The position numbers and the translations under genes are program-made. A stretch of 28,548 nucleotides of DNA from Alteribacter aurantiacus DSM 18675. Its GTDB lineage: Bacteria > Bacillota > Bacilli > Bacillales > Salisediminibacteriaceae. The stretch is from positions 1 to 28,548 of the forward strand of contig NZ_AUCJ01000014.1 in assembly GCF_000429705.1 (NCBI RefSeq). Reading direction: 5' to 3'. The notes under the pieces are model-generated. The model was given only the letters and a program-made list of their open reading frames with translations. It was not told the DNA's origin and searched no databases. Shown here in pieces: positions 24,267 through 28,548 of this stretch; positions within the stretch are counted from its first letter, which is position 1, and every line of letters starts with the position of its first letter.

Positions 24267-24538
24267 TTGCCGTGCTAGACGGGGAGGTAGCGGTGCCCTG
24301 TACTCGCAATCCGCTATAGCGAGGTCGAATTCCTTCCCCCGGTTTTAGCATCGTGGGGTCTGACCTAAGTAAGTGGTGTTGACATCTGGGTTCCACGCAA
24401 CGGAAATCCGTGAACCGTGTCAGGTCCGGAAGGAAGCAGCACTAAGCGGTACCTTCCGTGTGCCGTGGAGTCGCCTGGATCGAGCTAACTGCTTAGGTAA
24501 CGCCTGGGGTGTTAATCCCAAAGGAAGGTGCACGGCTA
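24267..24538 (+). ncRNA. ffs: Signal recognition particle RNA, long Bacillus type (scRNA)
   Basis: About 271 nt, the size of B. subtilis scRNA. The 5' GCCGTGC and 3' GCACGGC ends pair to close the molecule. An Alu-type domain follows the 5' end (GGGGAGGTAGCGGTGCCCTGTA), and the conserved helix 8 with its GGAA tetraloop lies at about 24418-24440 (caggtccggaaggaagcagc). It is the RNA scaffold for Ffh in co-translational membrane targeting. An open frame at 24373-24570 overlaps it and is spurious. Ends are estimated by comparison and pairing. Confidence 0.96.
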
Positions 24539-24553
24539 TATACATAAAAGATG

Positions 24554-24586
24554 AAACAGTCGCTTTTTAGTGGCTGTTTTTATTTT
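24554..24586 (+). terminator. Terminator of the SRP RNA gene
   Basis: A 9-bp stem AACAGTCGC/GTGGCTGTT (24555-24563 with 24570-24578, two G-U pairs) is followed by TTTTATTTT. It lies 16 nt after the mature RNA end, leaving a short trailer to be processed. Confidence 0.88.
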
Positions 24587-24711
24587 GTCTAAAAAAGTCA
24601 CGAAGCTCTTTACGTTCATCTCTTGAGACTTCAGTCGTCTACTTGCGACGAACAAAGTCGTTGAAAAGAAGTGAGGATTAAAAATAATCTTTACAATGCC
24701 ACATAATCGTT

Positions 24712-24740
24712 TTGAAAAAGGCGAGGTTAGTCGGTATAAT
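24712..24740 (+). promoter_or_regulatory. Sigma-A promoter of the dnaX operon
   Basis: TTGAAA (24712-24717) and perfect TATAAT (24735-24740) at 17 bp spacing. Transcription would begin near 24747, leaving a leader of about 94 nt. The remaining part of the 24587-24711 gap shows no gene or other clear signal. Confidence 0.85.
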
Positions 24741-24766
24741 GGAGTAGTATGTAAATAGTAGTAAAC

Positions 24767-24803
24767 AGCGACGAGCCCTTATCTTTAGGTGCTTGTAGTC
24801 GCT
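24767..24803 (+). promoter_or_regulatory. Leader hairpin upstream of dnaX
   Basis: AGCGAC (24767-24772) pairs with GTCGCT (24798-24803), with an inner stem AGC-CCT against AGG-GCT (one bulged T). TTACCTTTTTGC follows. It resembles an imperfect attenuator in the 94-nt dnaX leader; no regulator-binding motif is recognised. Confidence 0.4.
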
Positions 24804-24840
24804 TTACCTTTTTGCTTAGGTTAGATGAAGGGGGAGAATC

Positions 24841-26541
24841 ATGAGTTACCAAGCGCTATACCGCGTCTGGCGTCCTAGAATTCTTTCGGACGTAGTTGGA
24901 CAAGAGCACATCACAAAAACATTAAAAAATGCCTTGATCCAACAAAAGCTCTCCCATGCTTATTTGTTTACAGGACCTCGAGGAACCGGTAAGACGAGTG
25001 CGGCCAAAATTGTGGCCAAAGCCATAAACTGTGAGCATGCACCTGTTGAAGAACCGTGTAACGAATGTGCGGCCTGCCTAGGAATTACAGACGGTTCCAT
25101 TGTGGATGTCATGGAGATTGACGCCGCTAGTAACAACGGTGTTGACGAGATCAGAGACATCAGAGACAAAGTAAAGTTCGCTCCAAGTGCAGTGAAATAT
25201 AAAGTGTACATTATTGATGAAGTACATATGCTTTCTACCGGAGCCTTCAATGCGTTGTTAAAAACGCTCGAGGAACCACCGAGGCACGTGATTTTCATCT
25301 TAGCTACAACAGAACCTCATAAAATTCCGCTTACGATCATTTCTAGATGTCAACGCTTTGACTTCAAACGCATATCATCGGAATCCATGATCAACAGGAT
25401 GAAAGAAATTATTGCAGCTGGTGATATCGACGTTGAAGAAGAGGCTTTATCCATGATTGCCAGAGCGTCTGAAGGTGGTATGCGAGACGCACTGAGCCTT
25501 CTTGATCAAGCCATCTCTTACTCAGAAACGACTGTCACCCTTCAAGATGTTCTTTCTATTATAGGAGCCGTTTCTCAACAACTCTTGTTCGACCTGGCTC
25601 AAGCCCTGAAAGAACAAGATGTAGCTAAGGCTTTGACATCCATTGACTCTGTCGTCAAGGAAGGGAAAGACCCTAATCGCTTTTTGGAAGATATGATTTA
25701 CTTCTATAGAGATCTGTTGCTATATCGAACAGCCCCATCCTTAAAAGATTCCATGGAGAGGGCGACGGCAGATGAGGCATTTACCTCTCTTTCTAATGAG
25801 CTGAGCTCTGACTGGATATACAAAGTGATGGACTTACTCAATCATTTCCAACAAGAAATGAAATGGTCCAACCACCCTAAAGTCTTTCTCGAGCTTTTTG
25901 TGGTTCGAGCGTGCAACGAGAGGGAGAAAGCTCAATCTGAAGCTCTTGACTCACAAGAGGTACAATCGTTAATTAAGAAGGTCAGTGAATTGGAAAAGAC
26001 CATCAAGGAGCTACAAGCAAATCCAGGAGCCGTAGCTAGTGGAGGGCAAGGGCAGTCCGAGGCGCAACCTCAAAAAAAGCCGGTCCCCAGAAGCCGGGCA
26101 GCATCTGCTAGCAAAAGTCGCAGTCAGATGGGGAGAGTCAGAGAAATGCTCTCCAGTGCAAGTAAATCTGATCTGCAAACCTTATCAAGCAAATGGGGTC
26201 AAATTGCAGAACAAGTCAAAGGACAAAGTGTACCAGCGTCCGCTTGGCTCAGTGACTGCAAACCTGTCGCGTGCTCGACTAATAAAGTCGTCTTAGCCTT
26301 TAAAAATGAAATGCATCGCGATATGATTGATACAAAGTTTCGATCTACAGTAGAAGGTGTCCTCACATCAGTGATGAACAACGACATCACGATCCTGACC
26401 CTTCTCATGACCCACTGGGAAGAAACGAAAGACACTTTCGTTAAAGAACAGCGCGGTGATGAAGAGGAAGTGGAAGAAGATCCACTAGTTGATGAGGCCA
26501 TTAAGCTTATGGGCGAAGACTTGGTTGAAGTGAAAGAATAG
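24841..26541 (+). CDS. dnaX: DNA polymerase III subunit gamma/tau
   Basis: The clamp-loader ATPase and replisome organiser, 566 residues (B. subtilis about 563). The AAA+ domain has Walker A GPRGTGKT (45-52), the four-Cys zinc module (Cys64, 73, 76, 79), Walker B IIDEVHM (124-130) and sensor SRC (168-170). Domain III ends near 375, a Gln/Ser-rich linker covers about 385-430, and the tau-specific C-terminal part follows. Codons 411-413 (CAA AAA AAG) contain an in-phase A AAA AAG heptamer at 26073-26079; a -1 shift there would end at TAG 26109-26111 and give a gamma-like product of about 423 residues. GAAGGGGGAG precedes the ATG. ebfC and recR lie downstream as in other Bacillaceae. Confidence 0.97.
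   Translation: MSYQALYRVWRPRILSDVVGQEHITKTLKNALIQQKLSHAYLFTGPRGTGKTSAAKIVAKAINCEHAPVEEPCNECAACLGITDGSIVDVMEIDAASNNGVDEIRDIRDKVKFAPSAVKYKVYIIDEVHMLSTGAFNALLKTLEEPPRHVIFILATTEPHKIPLTIISRCQRFDFKRISSESMINRMKEIIAAGDIDVEEEALSMIARASEGGMRDALSLLDQAISYSETTVTLQDVLSIIGAVSQQLLFDLAQALKEQDVAKALTSIDSVVKEGKDPNRFLEDMIYFYRDLLLYRTAPSLKDSMERATADEAFTSLSNELSSDWIYKVMDLLNHFQQEMKWSNHPKVFLELFVVRACNEREKAQSEALDSQEVQSLIKKVSELEKTIKELQANPGAVASGGQGQSEAQPQKKPVPRSRAASASKSRSQMGRVREMLSSASKSDLQTLSSKWGQIAEQVKGQSVPASAWLSDCKPVACSTNKVVLAFKNEMHRDMIDTKFRSTVEGVLTSVMNNDITILTLLMTHWEETKDTFVKEQRGDEEEVEEDPLVDEAIKLMGEDLVEVKE
26073..26111 (+). other. Candidate programmed -1 frameshift site in dnaX
   Basis: The heptamer A AAA AAG is in the correct phase (codons AAA 412 and AAG 413). 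A short Shine-Dalgarno-like GAGG (26059-26062) lies 10 nt upstream, the spacing of the E. coli stimulator. Downstream CCGG (26080-26083) can pair with CCGG (26094-26097), though this stem is short. After slippage ten more codons are read before TAG. Confidence 0.5.
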
Positions 26542-26668
26542 ATTGTATTATACAAAGTAGTTTTAGAAAATAAGGGTATACCTCTTAGTCAGTGAACGTG
26601 ATGGGATCCCCATTTTAGAAAAAAAGTAAAACAAACAAATTTAATTATATGAAGGCGAGGAAATGAAC

Positions 26669-26980
26669 ATGAAAAACATGGGTAATATGATGAAGCAAAT
26701 GCAAAAGATGCAAAAGGAAATGACAAAAGCACAGGAGCAATTAAAAGAAGAAACAGTAGAGGCAACTGCAGGTGGCGGCATGGTCACGGTTGTAGTGACT
26801 GGTGAAAAACGCATCGTTGATATTCAGATTAAAGAAGAAGTAGTAGACCCTGACGATGTTGAAATGCTACAAGACCTTGTGTTAGCTGCTACAAACGAAG
26901 CGCTTACTCAAGTGGATGAACTAATCAATGAAAGAATGGGTAAATTCACAAAAGGGATGAACCTTCCAGGAATGTTTTAA
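26669..26980 (+). CDS. ebfC: YbaB/EbfC family nucleoid-associated protein
   Basis: A small DNA-binding protein found next to dnaX and recR in most bacteria (YaaK in B. subtilis). The 103-residue protein has a Met/Gln/Lys-rich N-terminal helix (MKQMQKMQKEMTKAQEQL), the core TAGGGMVTVVVTGEKRI, then VDPDDVEMLQDLVLAATNEA and a C-terminal GKFTKGMNLPGMF. An in-frame ATG at 26663 lies only 2 nt from the GGCGAGG site, so the ATG at 26669 (8 nt) is preferred. A small perfect inverted repeat (26543-26555) lies in the gap after dnaX. No separate strong promoter is seen, so it probably shares the dnaX transcript. Confidence 0.93.
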   Translation: MKNMGNMMKQMQKMQKEMTKAQEQLKEETVEATAGGGMVTVVVTGEKRIVDIQIKEEVVDPDDVEMLQDLVLAATNEALTQVDELINERMGKFTKGMNLPGMF

Positions 26981-26990
26981 GTAATTGTAC

Positions 26991-27040
26991 AGGGCTGGCT
27001 CGAAAAAGGATTGATCCTTTGAGCCGGCCCTCTCTTTCTA
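26991..27040 (+). terminator. Long hairpin between ebfC and recR
   Basis: An outer 11-bp stem (26991-27001 with 27021-27031, one G-U) and an inner 7-bp stem AAAGGAT/ATCCTTT (27005-27011 with 27014-27020) form one long hairpin, followed by the pyrimidine run TCTCTTTCT. The poor T run suggests partial termination or mRNA end protection within the operon. No clear promoter follows before recR. Confidence 0.65.
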
Positions 27041-27114
27041 TAGAAGAAAAAGCCGGGTTAATTTTTACGGCTACAACTAAACGAGCAAAGCTGTTCGTAT
27101 CGAGGTGAATGGAA

Positions 27115-27711
27115 TTGCAATACCCAGAACCGATTTCCAAGCTTATTGAAGGATTTATGCGCTTGCCCGGTATCGGTCCCAAAACCGCTGCAAGGTTGGC
27201 TTTCTATGTATTAGATATGAAAGAAGACGACGTACTAGATTTCGCCAAAGCGTTGGTAAACGCCAAAAGAAACCTCACCTACTGTTCTGTTTGTCATCAC
27301 ATTACAGACACGGACCCGTGCCGCATCTGTGATGATAAAGCGAGAGATCAGTCGATCATTTGTATTGTTCAAGAATCGAAAGACGTAATAGCGATGGAAA
27401 AAATGCGTGAGTATTCAGGGCTATATCACGTTCTACATGGAGCCATATCTCCAATGGATGGAATCGGACCTGAAGACATCTACATTCCCGATTTATTAAA
27501 GAGACTTCAAGATGACACGGTACAGGAAGTCATCATAGCAACAAACCCAAACATTGAAGGGGAAGCTACTGCCATGTATATATCCCGCCTTGTCAAACCT
27601 ACCGGAATAAAAGTAACGAGAATCGCCCACGGCCTCCCTGTAGGTGGAGACCTTGAATATGCAGATGAAGTAACGCTTTCTAAAGCAATCGAGGGAAGAA
27701 GAGAGCTCTAG
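27115..27711 (+). CDS. recR: Recombination mediator protein RecR
   Basis: RecR forms a DNA-clamping ring and works with RecO/RecF to load RecA at gaps. With the TTG start at 27115 the protein has 198 residues and begins MQYPEPISKL like B. subtilis RecR; an ATG two codons earlier (27109) gives 200 residues but sits too close to GAGGTGA (27102-27108). The helix-hairpin-helix RLPGIGPKTAARLAF is at 16-30, the zinc finger uses Cys57, Cys60, Cys69 and Cys72, and the Toprim domain covers about 80-175 (ATNPNIEGEATAMYI). The C-terminal HGLPVGGDLEYADEVTL is conserved. Confidence 0.96.
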   Translation: MQYPEPISKLIEGFMRLPGIGPKTAARLAFYVLDMKEDDVLDFAKALVNAKRNLTYCSVCHHITDTDPCRICDDKARDQSIICIVQESKDVIAMEKMREYSGLYHVLHGAISPMDGIGPEDIYIPDLLKRLQDDTVQEVIIATNPNIEGEATAMYISRLVKPTGIKVTRIAHGLPVGGDLEYADEVTLSKAIEGRREL

Positions 27712-27727
27712 GATAGGGGAGATCAAC

Positions 27728-27949
27728 ATGTTTTTTCGGAAAAAGAAGAGAAAGGTTCGTAGACAGGGTGACGAACGACTACTAGAAGAGATTGATACGT
27801 TAAAGGACAGCTTGGATCAACAAAGAAGCATGCTTGCACACAGTTCTGATTACCAAGATCATCTTCAATACCAATCTAAGCTCACAGAAGCGAAGTATTT
27901 ATTCTTACTAAAAGAAGTCAGGAAGCGTAGAGCATCCAAAATGAAGTGA
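27728..27949 (+). CDS. yaaL: YaaL family protein (DUF2508)
   Basis: A 73-residue, highly basic protein that corresponds in position, size and pattern to B. subtilis YaaL, whose function is unknown. It starts MFFRKKKRKVRRQGDERLLE and ends in a helix with TEAKYLFLLKEVRKRRASK. No signal peptide or catalytic motif is seen. AGGGGAGAT precedes the ATG. The gene lies 16 nt after recR and is probably in the same transcript. Confidence 0.88.
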   Translation: MFFRKKKRKVRRQGDERLLEEIDTLKDSLDQQRSMLAHSSDYQDHLQYQSKLTEAKYLFLLKEVRKRRASKMK

Positions 27950-27988
27950 ATGTTCTGATGGCTATGATGCGTGCATAAAGTAGAGGTA

Positions 27989-28011
27989 GGCTTGTCAATA
28001 TTGGGCAAGCC
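27989..28011 (+). other. Intergenic hairpin between yaaL and bofA
   Basis: GGCTTGTC (27989-27996) pairs with GGCAAGCC (28004-28011), 8 bp with one G-U and a 7-nt loop. No T run follows, so it is a weak terminator candidate or an mRNA structure ahead of bofA. Confidence 0.45.
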
Positions 28012-28040
28012 TTAATATGTAAAGAAGGTGGCAAGATACG

Positions 28041-28307
28041 ATGGAACCTATCTTTGTATTATCTCTACTTGGGGCAGGCATTTTTTTGTTGCTTATTTTA
28101 GGTGCGCCAATGAAGCCGTTACGTTTTGTTGGTCAAGGTGCAATAAAGATCTTAATCGGTGCGTTAGTTCTCTTCTTTTTAAACGCCTTTGGCTCTCTGT
28201 TTGACTATCATCTTCCGATTAATGCCTTCACGGCAACGGTAACTGGCTTTCTCGGTATTCCTGGAATTGTCGTGCTTGTTCTCATTGATTTGATGATTCT
28301 CCCTTGA
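28041..28307 (+). CDS. bofA: Pro-sigma-K processing inhibitor BofA
   Basis: BofA is an integral membrane protein of the forespore outer membrane that holds the SpoIVFB protease inactive until a forespore signal arrives, delaying sigma-K activation. The 88-residue protein has hydrophobic segments at about 4-22, 35-52 and 68-87 and the family C-terminus PINAFTATVTGFLGIPGIVVLVLI. Its length equals B. subtilis BofA (87). GAAGGTGG lies before the ATG. Its presence between yaaL and an rRNA operon matches B. subtilis and indicates a spore former. Confidence 0.94.
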   Translation: MEPIFVLSLLGAGIFLLLILGAPMKPLRFVGQGAIKILIGALVLFFLNAFGSLFDYHLPINAFTATVTGFLGIPGIVVLVLIDLMILP

Positions 28308-28323
28308 AATTAATAATTAGCTA

Positions 28324-28352
28324 TTGTTTTGGGGCGACTCGTCTGATATATT
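28324..28352 (+). promoter_or_regulatory. rRNA operon promoter P1 (candidate)
   Basis: TTGTTT (28324-28329), 17 bp, then TATATT (28347-28352) with an extended -10 TGA in front. The 12-mer TGATATATTATT (28344-28355) recurs in the second promoter 107 bp downstream, which supports a tandem promoter pair. The 5' edge is 17 bp from the bofA stop. Confidence 0.6.
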
Positions 28353-28430
28353 ATTTGAGCAGCAAAAAAAGTCAGTTCAGACCGAAAAAGAGGTTTGAAA
28401 ATAAAAAAATAAAAAAGTTTTTAAAAATCG

Positions 28431-28459
28431 TTGACTTAAAAAACTGCAGATGATATATT
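28431..28459 (+). promoter_or_regulatory. rRNA operon promoter P2
   Basis: TTGACT (28431-28436), exactly 17 bp, then TATATT (28454-28459) with an extended -10 TGA. An A/T-only tract upstream (about 28396-28428) looks like an UP element. The start is probably a G near 28467, as expected for promoters that sense initiating GTP. Confidence 0.92.
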
Positions 28460-28466
28460 ATTACTT

Positions 28467-28548
28467 GTCGCCGCGAAAGACACACGGCAGACACGGAAAA
28501 CACGAAAGTTAGTGACCTTTGAAAACTAAACAAAAAGCCAAGCGAAAC
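28467..28548 (+). other. 16S rRNA leader with boxA-like antitermination motif (partial)
   Basis: The transcribed leader of the next rRNA operon runs off the window. GACCTTTGAAAACT (28514-28527) is the familiar Bacillus rrn leader/boxA-like block. The mature 16S gene is not reached. Confidence 0.8.

Noticed and set aside
24373..24570. 65-codon frame on the + strand
   Set aside because: It lies within the SRP RNA gene and its terminator.
26559..26580. CodY-like sequence after dnaX
   Set aside because: Four mismatches, in AT-rich sequence, and no reason for CodY control of these genes.

Overview
The window reads as a chromosomal segment of a Gram-positive, spore-forming member of the Bacillaceae, close to the replication origin. 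It starts in the 23S-5S spacer of one rRNA operon and ends in the 16S leader of the next, both on the + strand. The order 5S - yaaC - guaB - dacA - pdxS - pdxT - serS ... tadA - ffs - dnaX - ebfC - recR - yaaL - bofA - rrn is, from memory, that of Bacillus subtilis between rrnO and rrnA. bofA implies sporulation. The very acidic secreted proteins (two binding lipoproteins and DacA) suggest a moderately halophilic relative such as Halobacillus; that genus guess is an inference.

Layout: 1-260 holds the rRNA spacer, 5S rRNA and its terminator. 260-530 is a gap with a 21-bp tandem repeat. Then come methionine gamma-lyase (megL), yaaC on the minus strand, guaB and dacA, each followed by a good terminator. 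pdxST makes pyridoxal phosphate. serS is preceded by a serine T-box (specifier UCC, UGGC matching a GCCA tRNA end) and, between the T-box terminator and serS, a structured element that looks like a Bacillaceae interspersed repeat.

Between serS and tadA, where B. subtilis carries dck/dgk/yaaH/yaaI, this genome has two tandem paralogous oligopeptide ABC-transporter operons (10.1-16.0 kb and 16.7-22.4 kb), each in the order ATPase D - ATPase F - binding lipoprotein A - permease B - permease C, the order of the B. subtilis app operon. Both have long AT-rich upstream regions (about 0.6 kb) with CodY-like boxes. Each carries a different RNA structure between the binding-protein gene and the permease genes. 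An unrecognised 187-residue ORF follows at 22.6-23.1 kb.

From 23.4 kb the conserved core resumes: tadA, a 53-residue YycC-like gene, the long Bacillus-type SRP RNA with its own promoter and terminator, and dnaX-ebfC-recR-yaaL-bofA. The window closes with tandem extended -10 rRNA promoters.

Most of the window is ordinary housekeeping sequence. The most notable observation is an in-phase A AAA AAG slippery heptamer in dnaX, at the same domain boundary as the E. coli gamma/tau frameshift site, with a -1 frame stop ten codons later. Other points of interest are the serS-leader repeat, the SD-sequestering and terminator-like hairpins inside the two transporter operons, an orphan perfect Shine-Dalgarno sequence upstream of the first binding-protein gene, and a 5'-terminal stem-loop abutting the guaB ribosome binding site.
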